DNA from: Pseudomonas sp. FP2196
GTDB lineage: Bacteria; Pseudomonadota; Gammaproteobacteria; Pseudomonadales; Pseudomonadaceae
Direction of reading: 5' to 3'
DNA: 64,000 bases
Assembly: GCF_030687715.1 (NCBI RefSeq)
Contig: NZ_CP117445.1
Span: 2,166,501-2,230,500, forward strand
Shown: one piece after another, positions 36,271 to 47,150 of the stretch
How positions within the stretch are numbered: the first letter of the stretch is position 1
Layout: every line of letters begins with the position of its first letter
Notes under the pieces: model-generated
Seen by the model: only the letters and a program-made list of their open reading frames with translations
Database searches by the model: none
What the model was told of the DNA's origin: nothing
Made by a program: the position numbers and the translations under genes

Positions 36271-36915
36271 ATGAAAGCTTTTACCCAGCACACTGGTCTT
36301 GTCGCGCCCTTGGATCGTGCCAACGTCGACACCGATCAGATCATTCCCAAGCAATTCTTGAAGTCGATCAAGCGCACCGGTTTCGGCCCTAACCTGTTCG
36401 ACGAATGGCGTTATCTGGATGTGGGGCAACCGTATCAGGACAACTCCAAGCGCCCGCTGAACAAGGACTTCGTCCTCAACGCCGAACGTTATCAAGGCGC
36501 CAGCGTGTTGCTGGCCCGCGAGAACTTCGGTTGCGGCTCCAGCCGTGAACATGCGCCGTGGGCGCTGGAAGAATACGGTTTTCGCAGCATCATCGCGCCG
36601 AGCTACGCCGACATCTTCTTCAACAACAGCTTCAAGAACGGCTTGCTGCCGATCATCTTGAGCGACGCGGAAGTCGACGAACTGTTCAAACAGGTCGAAG
36701 CCGAGCCGGGCTATCAATTGCAGGTCGATCTGCAAGCGCAAACCGTGACCCGTCCGGATGGCAAGGTTTACAGCTTTGAAATCGATGCGTTCCGCAAACA
36801 TTGCCTGTTGAACGGTCTGGACGATATCGGTTTGACCTTGCAGGACGGTGATGCGATTGCGACGTTTGAGGCCAAACATCGGGTCAGCCAGCCGTGGTTG
36901 TTCCGCGACGCGTGA
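36271..36915 (+). CDS. leuD: 3-isopropylmalate dehydratase small subunit
   Basis: The 214-aa protein carries [20 protein letters not shown] and the swivel-domain loop [17 protein letters not shown], and is the normal length for LeuD. It is the second subunit of isopropylmalate isomerase and is co-transcribed with leuC. Confidence 0.98.
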   Translation: MKAFTQHTGLVAPLDRANVDTDQIIPKQFLKSIKRTGFGPNLFDEWRYLDVGQPYQDNSKRPLNKDFVLNAERYQGASVLLARENFGCGSSREHAPWALEEYGFRSIIAPSYADIFFNNSFKNGLLPIILSDAEVDELFKQVEAEPGYQLQVDLQAQTVTRPDGKVYSFEIDAFRKHCLLNGLDDIGLTLQDGDAIATFEAKHRVSQPWLFRDA

Positions 36916-36936
36916 TTTACCTATGACGAATGACGC

Positions 36937-36999
36937 CATCGCGAGCAGGCTCACTCCCACAGGGGAACGCATTCCAAATGTAGGAGCCTGCTCGCGATG
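36937..36999. repeat. paired REP element with a shortened right arm
   Basis: The left arm catcgcgagcaggctcactc(ccac) faces gtaggagcctgctcgcgatg, which lacks four bases (tgag) relative to its partner. It separates leuD from the methyltransferase gene. Confidence 0.7.
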
Positions 37000-37043
37000 A
37001 GCCCCTCAGAAGCAACACAAGGCTTAAACAAAAGGATGTCCCC

Positions 37044-37811
37044 ATGACCAGCTCCGCCCAGCACGCTCAGGTCGTACAGAAGCAATTCGGTGAACAGGCC
37101 GCCGCCTACCTGAGCAGCGCCGTTCACGCTCAGGGAACCGAATTTGCACTGCTAAAGGCTGAACTGGCGGGGCAGGGCGAGGCCCGGGTGCTGGATCTGG
37201 GTTGTGGCGCCGGGCATGTGAGCTTTCACGTCTCACCGCTGGTCCGGGAAGTGGTGGCTTACGATCTGTCGCAGCAAATGCTCGACGTGGTCGCGGCCGC
37301 TGCTGTTGATCGCGGCCTGAGCAACATCGCCACGGTCAACGGCGCCGCCGAGCGTCTGCCGTTTGCCGATGGCGAGTTCGACTTCGTGTTCAGCCGTTAT
37401 TCGGCGCATCACTGGAGTGATCTCGGTCTGGCCCTGCGTGAAGTGCGCCGGGTGCTGAAACCGGGCGGTGTGGCGGTGTTCGTTGACGTGTTGTCGCCCG
37501 GCAGTCCGTTGTTCGACACTTACCTGCAAAGCGTCGAAGTACTGCGCGACACCAGCCATGTGCGCGATTATTCCGCCGGCGAGTGGTTGCGTCAGGTCAG
37601 CGAAGCTGGCCTGTATACCCGCAGCACCAAGCGTCAACGCCTGCGTCTGGAGTACAGCAGTTGGGTCGAGCGCATGCGCACACCCGAAGTGATGCGCGCG
37701 GCGATCCGCCAGTTGCAGCAGTCGATGGGCAACGAAGTGCGCGAATATTTTGAGATTGATGCCGACGGCTCGTTCAGTACAGATGTGATTGTGTTGATGG
37801 CTGAACGCTAA
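37044..37811 (+). CDS. class I SAM-dependent methyltransferase
   Basis: The 255-aa protein has the SAM-binding motif I VLDLGCGAGHVSFH, VVAYDLSQQMLDVV (motif II region), a motif IV-like DFVFSRYSAHHWSD, and VLKPGGVAVFVDV. It belongs to the UbiE/BioC-like Methyltransf_11 group. The substrate cannot be assigned. It stands between leuD and leuB in the same direction, but no leucine-pathway step needs a methyltransferase. aaaggatg is the ribosome site. Confidence 0.88.
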   Translation: MTSSAQHAQVVQKQFGEQAAAYLSSAVHAQGTEFALLKAELAGQGEARVLDLGCGAGHVSFHVSPLVREVVAYDLSQQMLDVVAAAAVDRGLSNIATVNGAAERLPFADGEFDFVFSRYSAHHWSDLGLALREVRRVLKPGGVAVFVDVLSPGSPLFDTYLQSVEVLRDTSHVRDYSAGEWLRQVSEAGLYTRSTKRQRLRLEYSSWVERMRTPEVMRAAIRQLQQSMGNEVREYFEIDADGSFSTDVIVLMAER

Positions 37812-37866
37812 GAATTTTTCCGGGAGTGCCAGTAAACGGCGCACCGATTGAAGACACGAGGAAAGC

Positions 37867-38949
<1,083 letters not shown>

Positions 38950-39015
38950 TCTCTCGGGCCCGCTGCGAAATTCAATACAAAGCAGCGGCCCACTTTTCAA
39001 GAAGGTGTAGTTGCG

Positions 39016-40128
39016 ATGAAACGTGTAGGTCTGATCGGTTGGCGCGGCATGGTCGGTTCCGTGCTCATGCAGCGGATGCTGGAAGAGCAGGATTTCGATC
39101 TTATCGAGCCGGTGTTTTTCACCACTTCCAATGTCGGTGGCCAAGGCCCGTCCGTGGGCAAGGACATTGCTCCGCTCAAGGACGCTTACAGCATTGAAGA
39201 GCTGAAGACCCTCGACGTGATCCTGACGTGCCAGGGCGGCGACTACACCAGCGAAGTGTTCCCGAAGCTGCGTGAGGCCGGCTGGCAGGGTTACTGGATC
39301 GACGCGGCTTCCAGCCTGCGCATGAACGATGACGCGGTCATCATTCTCGATCCGGTCAACCGCAAGGTCATCGACCAGCAACTGGATGCGGGCACCAAGA
39401 ACTATATCGGCGGCAACTGCACCGTCAGCCTGATGCTGATGGGCCTGGGCGGTCTGTTCGAGGCCGGTCTGGTCGAGTGGATGAGCGCCATGACCTATCA
39501 GGCGGCGTCCGGTGCCGGCGCGCAGAACATGCGTGAACTGATCAAGCAGATGGGCGCGACTCACGCCGCTGTTGCCGATCAACTGGCCGATCCGGCCAGC
39601 GCGATCCTCGACATCGACCGTCGCGTGGCTGAAGCCATGCGCAGCGAAGCGTACCCGACCGAGAACTTCGGCGTGCCGCTGGCCGGCAGCCTGATCCCTT
39701 GGATCGACAAGGAATTGCCGAACGGCCAGAGCCGCGAAGAGTGGAAGGCCCAGGCCGAGACCAACAAGATTCTGGGTCGCTTCAAGAGTCCGATCCCGGT
39801 CGACGGCATCTGCGTGCGCATCGGCGCCATGCGTTGCCACAGCCAGGCGCTGACCATCAAGCTGAACAAAGACGTACCGATCGCCGACATCGAAGGGCTG
39901 ATCAGCCAGCACAACCCTTGGGTCAAACTGGTGCCGAACCAGCGCGAGATCAGCATGCAGGAGCTGAGCCCGACCAAGGTCACCGGCACTCTGAATGTTC
40001 CGGTCGGCCGTTTGCGCAAGCTGAACATGGGTTCGCAGTTCGTCGGTGCTTTCACCGTCGGCGACCAACTGCTGTGGGGCGCGGCCGAACCGCTGCGTCG
40101 CATGCTGCGGATTTTGCTCGAGCGTTGA
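39016..40128 (+). CDS. asd: aspartate-semialdehyde dehydrogenase
   Basis: The 370-aa enzyme has the N-terminal nucleotide-binding start [18 protein letters not shown], the nucleophile Cys135 in [15 protein letters not shown], and [10 protein letters not shown] with the late active-site His. It reduces aspartyl phosphate, feeding lysine/diaminopimelate, threonine and methionine synthesis. It follows leuB by 66 bases and is closed by a terminator. Confidence 0.97.
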   Translation: MKRVGLIGWRGMVGSVLMQRMLEEQDFDLIEPVFFTTSNVGGQGPSVGKDIAPLKDAYSIEELKTLDVILTCQGGDYTSEVFPKLREAGWQGYWIDAASSLRMNDDAVIILDPVNRKVIDQQLDAGTKNYIGGNCTVSLMLMGLGGLFEAGLVEWMSAMTYQAASGAGAQNMRELIKQMGATHAAVADQLADPASAILDIDRRVAEAMRSEAYPTENFGVPLAGSLIPWIDKELPNGQSREEWKAQAETNKILGRFKSPIPVDGICVRIGAMRCHSQALTIKLNKDVPIADIEGLISQHNPWVKLVPNQREISMQELSPTKVTGTLNVPVGRLRKLNMGSQFVGAFTVGDQLLWGAAEPLRRMLRILLER

Positions 40129-40147
40129 TCGTTTGAAGCAATGAAAG

Positions 40148-40180
40148 AACCCGCGCCTTGTGAGAGGTGCGGGTTTTTTT
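40148..40180 (+). terminator. terminator of asd
   Basis: aacccgcgcct pairs with aggtgcgggtt (one mismatch), followed by seven T, 20 bases after asd. Confidence 0.88.
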
Positions 40181-40206
40181 ATGCTTCAGATTTCTCGATT
40201 GCCTGG

Positions 40207-40288
40207 ACCGGCCTCTTCGCGAGCAGGCTCGCTCCCACTTTGAAATGCATTCCCCTGTGGGAGCGAGCCTGCTCGCGAAGAGGCCGGT
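40207..40288. repeat. paired REP element with perfect 32-bp arms
   Basis: From accggcctcttcgcgagcag to its complement ending aagaggccggt, all 32 bases of each arm are exact inverses, with an 18-base centre. It separates asd from the usg-like gene. Confidence 0.88.
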
Positions 40289-40376
40289 ACAGCGACCACA
40301 CATGCTGGGCAGAAATTGCCTGTGCGCCAGTCACCCGGTAAAGTGCCGCTCCCCCCGTTTCGCCAGAGGCCGCACC

Positions 40377-41387
40377 ATGACCCAGACCCTAGATATTGCC
40401 GTGATCGGCGCCACCGGTACTGTCGGCGAAACCCTTGTGCAAATTCTCGAAGAACGCGACTTCCCGGTCGGCAACCTGCACCTGCTGGCCAGCAGCGAGT
40501 CCGCTGGCAGTTCGGTGCTGTTCCGTAACAAAAACGTGCGCGTGCGTGAAGTCGACGAGTTCGATTTCAGCAAGGTCAAACTGGTTTTTTTCGCCGCCGG
40601 CGCTGCCGTCTCGCTGAGTTACGCCGCTCGCGCCCATGCTGCCGGTTGCTCGCTGATCGATCTGTCCGGCGCCTTGCCGGCCGATCAGGCGCCGCAAGTG
40701 GTGCCGGAAGCCAACGCCGATGTACTTGCCGGTCTGAAGGTTCCGTTCCAGGTCAGCAGCCCGAGCCCGTCGGCCACCACGCTCGCCGTGGTGCTGGCGC
40801 CGTTGCTTGAGCTGATCGACCTGCAATACGTCAATGTCACTGCCAATCTGGCCGTTTCCGCCCAAGGTCGCGAAGCCGTGACCGAGCTGGCGAGACAGAC
40901 CGCCGAGCTGCTGAACATGCGCCCGCTGGAGCCAACGTTCTTCGACCGTCAAATGGCTTTCAACCTGCTGGCGCAGGTCGGCACCCCAGACGCACAAGGC
41001 CATACGCTGCTGGAAAAACGCCTGGTGCGCGAGTTGCGTCAGGTGCTGGCGCAGCCTTTATTAAAGATTTCCGCAACTTGCGTTCAAGCCCCGGTGTTTT
41101 TTGGCGATAGCTTTAGCGTGACCTTGCAGTCAGCGAAGCCCGTCGACCTGGAAAAGGTCAATGCCGCGCTCGAAGATGCGTCGGGTATCGAACTGGTCGA
41201 AGCGGGTGATTACCCGACCGCAGTCGGTGATGCGGTCGGGCAGGACGTTGTCTATGTCGGGCGCGTGCGCAGCGGTGTCGATGACCCGGCGGAACTAAAT
41301 CTGTGGCTGACGTCAGATAACGTACGCAAAGGCGCCGCCCTCAATGCTGTGCAGGTGGCTGAATTGTTGATAAAAGACCTGCTGTAA
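40377..41387 (+). CDS. usg: USG-1-like aspartate-semialdehyde dehydrogenase paralogue lacking the catalytic Cys
   Basis: The 336-aa protein has the ASADH fold (IAVIGATGTVGETLVQILEE, SLIDLSGALP, GVDDPAELNLWLTSDNVRKG near the C-terminus). At the nucleophile position, however, it reads SSPSPSATTLAVVLAPL where active enzymes have an NPNCST-type motif; the Cys is replaced by Pro. This is the pattern of USG-1 proteins, encoded next to truA in enterobacteria. It is probably not a dehydrogenase; function unknown. The ATG at 40377 gives the conserved start. Confidence 0.88.
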   Translation: MTQTLDIAVIGATGTVGETLVQILEERDFPVGNLHLLASSESAGSSVLFRNKNVRVREVDEFDFSKVKLVFFAAGAAVSLSYAARAHAAGCSLIDLSGALPADQAPQVVPEANADVLAGLKVPFQVSSPSPSATTLAVVLAPLLELIDLQYVNVTANLAVSAQGREAVTELARQTAELLNMRPLEPTFFDRQMAFNLLAQVGTPDAQGHTLLEKRLVRELRQVLAQPLLKISATCVQAPVFFGDSFSVTLQSAKPVDLEKVNAALEDASGIELVEAGDYPTAVGDAVGQDVVYVGRVRSGVDDPAELNLWLTSDNVRKGAALNAVQVAELLIKDLL

Positions 41388-41595
41388 AAGATACTTGGCA
41401 ACAATTTGTCGACTGATTCTAGCCGAGCGCTATGCTTGGCCGAAGTGTTCGACGACGTGTCACCCTCCGGGACTTTCCGGGGCATCAAAGAAATGATCGC
41501 GCGCGACACCTGTCGTCGTCGCGCGCAATGCCTTACGGCAGCGGCAATCAACATCTTCTCGCTGGCCGAGGAACGTTCAAACAAAGGATGAGGTT

Positions 41596-44247
41596 ATGGT
41601 TCAAGTTCGCAAACTGGTGTTAGCAATAGCGGCCGCCTCGGCGCTGTCCTCCGGTATGGCGCATGCCCTCGGGCTCGGGGAGCTGACCCTGAAGTCGACC
41701 CTGAACCAGCCGCTGGTGGCCGAGATCGAGTTGCTCGACGTCAAGGATCTCACCGCTGCCGAAGTGGTGCCGAGCCTGGCCTCGCCGGAAGATTTCGCCA
41801 AGGCCGGCGTTGATCGCCAGGCCTTCCTTAACGATCTGACGTTTACCCCGGTGCTCAACGCCAGCGGCAAGAGCGTGTTGCGCGTGACCTCGAGCAAGCC
41901 ACTGTCAGAACCGATGGTGAAATTCCTCGTCCAGGTGATGTGGCCGAACGGCCGTCTGCTGCGCGATTACAGCGTGCTGCTGGATCCGTCGAAGTTCTCG
42001 CCACAGACCGCAGATGCTGCCGCTCAGCCAGCACCGTCGCAAACTGTCACTGCGCCGACTACTGGCGCCACGCACTCGAATCAATACACCACCACGCCGC
42101 GCGATACCCTGTGGGAAATCGCCGCGAAGGCGCGCACCGGCGGTTCGGTGCAGCAGACCATGCTGGCCATTCAAGCGCTGAACCCGGATGCGTTCATTGG
42201 CGGCAATATCAATCGATTGAAAACCGGCCAGGTGCTGCGTCTGCCTGACTCGGTACAAAGTACTTCGCTGCCACAGTCGAAAGCTATTGCTGAAGTCGCT
42301 GCACAAAACGAAGCCTGGCGTCAGGGGCGTCGTTACGTGGCCAAGCCTGGCACTGGCCAGCAGCAACTCGATGCGACCAATCGTGGTCGCGGCAATGCGG
42401 GCGCTGCGCCCAATGCCCAGGACAATCTGAGCCTGGTCTCCGCCGAAAGCGCCAAGGCGCGCGGCAACGGCCCGGCCGGCGATGCCAAGGCCCTGAGCAA
42501 CAAGCTCGCGCTGACTCAGGAAAGCCTCGACACGACCCGTCGTGACAACGAGGAACTGAAAAGCCGCATGTCCGATCTGCAAAGTCAGCTGGACAAGCTG
42601 CAAAAGCTGATCGAACTGAAGAACAATCAACTGGCGAAGATGCAGGCCGAAGGGTCGGGCGCCGCGCCAGTCGCCAACCCTGCCGTAGCGCCGGTTCCAG
42701 CGATCACTGCCGAATTGGCCGCCACTCCGCCAGCCACGCCGGCAGAAGCGGCAGCGGCATCGCCTACGCCGGAATCGGCTATTGCGCCGCCGGCTGAGAC
42801 ACCGGCTGAAACTCCGGTGGTCGAGCCGAAACCGGTTGTCGATGACGAGAAGACATTCAACGAGCTGCTGACCAATCCGATCCTGCTGGGTCTGATCGGT
42901 GGCGGTGCTGTGGTTCTGCTGCTCCTGTTGTTGCTTTTGGCGCGTCGCCGCAAAGCTCAGCAGGAAGCCGAGAAGCATGTGCGGATGGCTCGTGCTTTGG
43001 CTGAAGAGCAAGAGTTCTCCGCTGAGCAGGATCTGCCGGAAAGCAGCTTTGAAGGTCTGGAAACACCGGCCGCCAGTGTCAAACTGAACACGCCAACGCC
43101 TGCGCCATCTCCAATCCCGGCAGCAGTAGTCGCGCCGATTGTCATGGCTGAACCGATTGCCGCGCCATTGGTTGCCCCGGCCGCCGAGCGCTCCGACGAT
43201 GTGCTGGACAAGGCGCAGTCGCACATCAATGCCGGTCGCCTGAATCAGGCAGCCGCGTTGCTGGAAGAGGGCGTCAGCCTTGAGCCGCAGCGCAGCGACC
43301 TGCGTCTGAAGCTGATGGAGGTGTACGGTCAGCAAGGTGATCGTGATGCGTTCGTTGCTCAGGAGCGTCAACTGGTGGCCAACGGCGACAACTTCGCCAA
43401 GGTCGAAGAACTGAAAAGCCGCTTCCCGGCCATGGCCGTAGCGGTCGCCGGCGGTCTGGCGGCAGCGGCTATTGCTGCCGAACTCGATGCGCAGTACGTC
43501 AAGGATTTGCTGCTGGATGAGCCGCAAGCGCCAGAACCGACTCCTGTTGAAGATGATCTCGACAGCGCTTTTGACCTGAGCCTGGACGATCTCGACAACA
43601 TCACCCCGGTTGAGCCTGCGCCAGTGGTTGAGCCAGAGGCTCCGGTCGAGCTGGATGAATTCCCTTCGGATGACGATTTGAGCTTCGAATCGGTGCTGCA
43701 ACAGCAAACCGACATCAAGGAAAATCTGGACGATCTGTCGGATTTCGACCTGGATATGGACCTGGGTGCTGAACCTGCGCCAGTCGCGTTGGACGATGAC
43801 GACTTCCTGTTGGAACTGGATGAGGGCGTGAAGGATCTGCCGCCGGTCGAGGCGCCGGTCGTTGCCGACGTGCCGCAGGATGATCTGGAGCTGCCAGCCG
43901 ATTTCGATCTGTCGCTGGCTGACGAAATGGACAGCAATCCGGCCGAGCCTGATGCGTTTGCTGCCGAACTGGACGATGTCAACGCCGAGCTGGATCGCCT
44001 GTCGCAAAGCATCGCCGAACCGACCTTCACCGAAGCCGATGCGGCGCTGGGTGGTGACGATCTGGGCGAAGATGATTTCGACTTCCTTGCCGGCACCGAT
44101 GAAGCCGCCACCAAGCTCGATCTGGCCCAGGCCTACATCGATATGGGTGACAGCGACGGAGCACGGGACATCCTCAACGAAGTGTTGACCGAAGGTGATG
44201 AGAAGCAGCGTGGCGAAGCCAAGGAAATGCTTTCGAACCTGGCTTGA
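41596..44247 (+). CDS. fimV: FimV/HubP-type polar scaffold protein
   Basis: The 883-aa protein has a signal peptide (KLVLAIAAASALSSGMAHA), a periplasmic FimV N-domain (LGLGELTLKSTLNQPLVAEI), and a LysM domain at about 160-215 (TPRDTLWEIAAKA). A coiled-coil runs at about 300-350, then a Pro/Ala-rich stretch, one membrane helix at about 425-450, and an acidic cytoplasmic part. TPR-like helices sit near 540-590, with a conserved C-terminal FimV motif (KLDLAQAYIDMGDSDGARDI). It organises cell-pole machinery such as type IV pili and flagella. Its place between usg and truA is the common pseudomonad order. Confidence 0.95.
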   Translation: MVQVRKLVLAIAAASALSSGMAHALGLGELTLKSTLNQPLVAEIELLDVKDLTAAEVVPSLASPEDFAKAGVDRQAFLNDLTFTPVLNASGKSVLRVTSSKPLSEPMVKFLVQVMWPNGRLLRDYSVLLDPSKFSPQTADAAAQPAPSQTVTAPTTGATHSNQYTTTPRDTLWEIAAKARTGGSVQQTMLAIQALNPDAFIGGNINRLKTGQVLRLPDSVQSTSLPQSKAIAEVAAQNEAWRQGRRYVAKPGTGQQQLDATNRGRGNAGAAPNAQDNLSLVSAESAKARGNGPAGDAKALSNKLALTQESLDTTRRDNEELKSRMSDLQSQLDKLQKLIELKNNQLAKMQAEGSGAAPVANPAVAPVPAITAELAATPPATPAEAAAASPTPESAIAPPAETPAETPVVEPKPVVDDEKTFNELLTNPILLGLIGGGAVVLLLLLLLLARRRKAQQEAEKHVRMARALAEEQEFSAEQDLPESSFEGLETPAASVKLNTPTPAPSPIPAAVVAPIVMAEPIAAPLVAPAAERSDDVLDKAQSHINAGRLNQAAALLEEGVSLEPQRSDLRLKLMEVYGQQGDRDAFVAQERQLVANGDNFAKVEELKSRFPAMAVAVAGGLAAAAIAAELDAQYVKDLLLDEPQAPEPTPVEDDLDSAFDLSLDDLDNITPVEPAPVVEPEAPVELDEFPSDDDLSFESVLQQQTDIKENLDDLSDFDLDMDLGAEPAPVALDDDDFLLELDEGVKDLPPVEAPVVADVPQDDLELPADFDLSLADEMDSNPAEPDAFAAELDDVNAELDRLSQSIAEPTFTEADAALGGDDLGEDDFDFLAGTDEAATKLDLAQAYIDMGDSDGARDILNEVLTEGDEKQRGEAKEMLSNLA

Positions 44248-44261
44248 GTTCAGCGGTAAAC

Positions 44262-44295
44262 AAAACGGCAGCCCATTGAGGCTGCCGTTTTTTTT
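44262..44295 (+). terminator. terminator of fimV
   Basis: aaaacggcagcc and ggctgccgtttt pair around cattga, followed by a run of T. Confidence 0.92.
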
Positions 44296-44328
44296 CGGGT
44301 TGAACTCTGTGGTGTCCCGGCTATCGCT

Positions 44329-44393
44329 ATCGCGAGCAGGCTCACTCCTATATCTGGAACGCATTTCCCTGTAGGAGTGAGCCTGCTCGCGAT
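44329..44393. repeat. paired REP element, GAGCCTGCTCGCGA family
   Basis: atcgcgagcaggctcactcc and ggagtgagcctgctcgcgat are perfect inverted arms around about 25 bases, between fimV and truA. Confidence 0.82.
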
Positions 44394-44444
44394 GAGGTCG
44401 GCGCTGTCAATCGAGAACTCACTGGCATCCCTGACCTACGGCCT

Positions 44445-44450
44445 TATAAT
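44445..44450 (+). promoter_or_regulatory. -10 box of the truA operon
   Basis: A perfect TATAAT lies 35 bases before the TTG candidate start of truA; no good -35 is visible at the right distance. Confidence 0.5.
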
Positions 44451-44484
44451 GCCCGCCTTTGCAAAAACAGCAGGCTGTCCCACC

Positions 44485-45339
44485 TTGGCAAACATAGATA
44501 ACCCGGTCGCCGAAATGGCCCCCGACGGCTTTTACCGCGTCGCGCTTGGCGTTGAATACAAAGGCTCGCGCTACAGCGGCTGGCAGCGTCAATTAACGGG
44601 TGTGGCGACGGTGCAGGAAGAACTTGAGAAAGCCCTGTCGAAAGTCGCCAATGCGCCGGTTTCCCTGCAGTGTGCCGGCCGTACCGACGCAGGCGTGCAC
44701 GCCTGCGGACAAGTGGTGCATTTCGACACTCAGGTCGATCGTTCGCTGAAAGCCTGGGTGATGGGCGCCAATATCAACCTGCCCCACGACATCAGCGTCA
44801 GTTGGGCGCGGGTCATGCCGGCGCATTTTCATGCGCGGTTCAAAGCCATCGCCCGGCGTTATCGCTACGTGATCTACAACGACCAGATTCGTCCGGCGCA
44901 TCTGAACGAAGAAATCACCTGGAATCACCGCCCGCTGGATGTCGAGCGCATGGCCGAGGCCGCTCAGTATCTGATTGGCACTCATGATTTCAGCGCCTTT
45001 CGCGCAGGGCAATGTCAGGCCAAATCACCGATCAAGAAGATGCATCACCTGCGCGTGACCCGTCACGGCAAGATGATCGTGCTCGATATCCGCGCCAATG
45101 CGTTCCTGCACCACATGGTGCGCAACATCGCCGGCGTACTGATGACCATCGGTGCTGGCGAGCGGCCAGTTGAGTGGATGAAGGAAGTGCTGGAGAGCCG
45201 CGAACGCCGCTCCGGTGGTGTCACGGCGCATCCATATGGGTTGTATCTGGTGCAGGTCGAGTACCACGACGAATTCCCGTTGCCCGAGCGTTTTATCGGG
45301 CCGCATTTCCTTACGGGTTTCTCGGAACTTGACGGCTGA
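44485..45339 (+). CDS. truA: tRNA pseudouridine(38-40) synthase
   Basis: The 284-aa enzyme has the TruA core: [12 protein letters not shown], the catalytic Asp in [53 protein letters not shown], and [20 protein letters not shown]. The start is uncertain: the TTG at 44485 and the ATG at 44515 (274 aa) both lie downstream of the -10 box, and neither has a clear ribosome site. An ATG further up (44377) lies in the REP element and is rejected. Confidence 0.93.
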   Translation: MANIDNPVAEMAPDGFYRVALGVEYKGSRYSGWQRQLTGVATVQEELEKALSKVANAPVSLQCAGRTDAGVHACGQVVHFDTQVDRSLKAWVMGANINLPHDISVSWARVMPAHFHARFKAIARRYRYVIYNDQIRPAHLNEEITWNHRPLDVERMAEAAQYLIGTHDFSAFRAGQCQAKSPIKKMHHLRVTRHGKMIVLDIRANAFLHHMVRNIAGVLMTIGAGERPVEWMKEVLESRERRSGGVTAHPYGLYLVQVEYHDEFPLPERFIGPHFLTGFSELDG

Positions 45340-45403
45340 CGCCCTCGAGCGCTTTTGTTACCATCCGGGACTTTCCCGGATTTGCCTCGGAGTTTTTCTC
45401 GAC

Positions 45404-46030
45404 ATGTCAGCCGTTCGCAGCAAGATCTGCGGGATTACCCGCATAGAAGATGCGCTGGCCGCCGTTGAGGCGGGGGCGGATGCGATCGGATTCGTGTTTT
45501 ACGCCAGGAGCCCGCGCGCGGTAACCGTGCAGCAGGCTCGGGCGATCATCCAAGCGCTGCCGCCGTTTGTGACGACGGTAGGGCTGTTCGTCAATGCCAG
45601 CCGCTGCGAGTTGGGGGAAATCCTCGATGCCGTGCCGCTGGATCTGTTGCAGTTCCATGGCGACGAGACCGCTGACGAGTGCGAAGGCTGGCATCGTCCG
45701 TACATCAAGGCGCTGCGAGTCAAGGCTGGCGATGATATTGCTGCCGCCTGCAACGCTTATCCGAGTGCCAGCGGCGTATTGCTTGATACCTACGTTGAAG
45801 GTGTGCCCGGCGGAACCGGCGAGGCGTTCGACTGGTCATTGATTCCTCAGGCGTTGAGCAAGCCGCTGATTCTGGCGGGTGGGCTCACTCCAGAGAACGT
45901 CGCAGACGCGGTGGCGCGGGTTCGTCCGTATGCAGTTGATGTCAGCGGCGGCGTAGAGGCGAGCAAGGGCATCAAGGATCACGCAAAGATTCACGCGTTT
46001 ATCAACGCTGTACGCGGGACAGGAATGTGA
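45404..46030 (+). CDS. trpF: phosphoribosylanthranilate isomerase
   Basis: The 208-aa TIM-barrel protein has the catalytic Cys in [30 protein letters not shown] and the Asp of [15 protein letters not shown]. It is the third step of tryptophan synthesis from anthranilate. As in other pseudomonads it is separate from the other trp genes and lies between truA and accD. Confidence 0.96.
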   Translation: MSAVRSKICGITRIEDALAAVEAGADAIGFVFYARSPRAVTVQQARAIIQALPPFVTTVGLFVNASRCELGEILDAVPLDLLQFHGDETADECEGWHRPYIKALRVKAGDDIAAACNAYPSASGVLLDTYVEGVPGGTGEAFDWSLIPQALSKPLILAGGLTPENVADAVARVRPYAVDVSGGVEASKGIKDHAKIHAFINAVRGTGM

Positions 46031-46229
46031 CGGCTGGCGAACTGCCGCCGTCCATCAATGCACCTGCATAAAGCAGGCGAGGCTGAGGGTTTCCGGATTG
46101 CACGCAGGTCATGTTTCGCGCTGACCGTGGCTGTCCATCAACCATCGCCACACACATGAATTTAGCTGAAGGGCATACGCGGGGCTGCGAACCAGAGCGT
46201 TCGGGCCGCCGGTACTGGAGAAAGAAAGC

Positions 46230-47150
46230 ATGAGCAACTGGTTAGTAGACAAACTGATCCCTTCGATCATGCGCTCGGAGGTCAAGAAGAGCTCGGTGCC
46301 TGAAGGTCTGTGGCACAAATGCCCGTCCTGCGAGGCTGTGCTGTATCGTCCGGAGCTGGAAAAGACCCTGGACGTTTGCCCCAAGTGCAACCACCACATG
46401 CGCATCGGCGCACGTGCGCGTATCGACATCTTCCTCGATGCCGAAGGTCGCAACGAACTGGGCGCCGATCTGGAGCCGGTTGACCGTCTGAAATTCCGCG
46501 ACGGCAAGAAGTACAAGGATCGCCTGACCGCTGCGCAGAAGCAGACGGGTGAAAAAGACGCACTGATCTCCGTAAGCGGGACCCTGCTGGGCATGCCTGT
46601 GGTGGTTTCGGCGTTTGAATTCAGCTTCATGGGCGGCTCCATGGGCGCCATCGTTGGTGAGCGTTTCGTACGCGCCGCCAACTACGCACTGGAAAATCGT
46701 TGCCCGATGATTTGCTTCGCCGCCTCCGGTGGCGCGCGCATGCAGGAAGCCCTGATCTCGCTGATGCAAATGGCCAAGACTTCGGCCGTGCTGGCGCGTC
46801 TGCGTGAAGAAGGCATTCCGTTCATCTCCGTGCTGACTGACCCGGTCTACGGCGGTGTTTCCGCCAGTCTGGCGATGCTCGGCGACGTGATCGTCGGCGA
46901 ACCTAAGGCGCTGATCGGTTTCGCCGGTCCGCGTGTAATCGAGCAGACCGTGCGTGAAAAACTCCCGGAAGGCTTCCAGCGCAGTGAATTCCTGCTGGAG
47001 CACGGTGCGATCGACATGATCATCCACCGTCAGGAACTTCGCCCGCGTCTGGGTAACCTGCTGGCCCAAATGACCGGCAAGCCGACGCCAAAATTCGTCG
47101 CCGCGCCAATCGAGCCGATCGTGGTTCCACCGGTACCTGCTGGCCTATGA
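46230..47150 (+). CDS. accD: acetyl-CoA carboxylase carboxyltransferase subunit beta
   Basis: The 306-aa protein has the N-terminal four-Cys zinc finger (CPSCEAVLY ... CPKCNHH) and the carboxyltransferase blocks [52 protein letters not shown] and [12 protein letters not shown]. With AccA it makes malonyl-CoA. Its stop overlaps the folC start (ATGA). The 199-base leader holds a small hairpin (cctgcataaagcagg). Confidence 0.97.
   Translation: MSNWLVDKLIPSIMRSEVKKSSVPEGLWHKCPSCEAVLYRPELEKTLDVCPKCNHHMRIGARARIDIFLDAEGRNELGADLEPVDRLKFRDGKKYKDRLTAAQKQTGEKDALISVSGTLLGMPVVVSAFEFSFMGGSMGAIVGERFVRAANYALENRCPMICFAASGGARMQEALISLMQMAKTSAVLARLREEGIPFISVLTDPVYGGVSASLAMLGDVIVGEPKALIGFAGPRVIEQTVREKLPEGFQRSEFLLEHGAIDMIIHRQELRPRLGNLLAQMTGKPTPKFVAAPIEPIVVPPVPAGL

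Noticed and set aside
34794..36332. 512-codon open frame antisense to leuC
   Set aside because: leuC has all three cluster cysteines; the antisense product is Asp/His/Arg-rich and featureless.
41905..44364. 819-codon open frame antisense to fimV
   Set aside because: Rich in Arg, Gln and Phe and without motifs; fimV on the other strand has a signal peptide, LysM and FimV domains.
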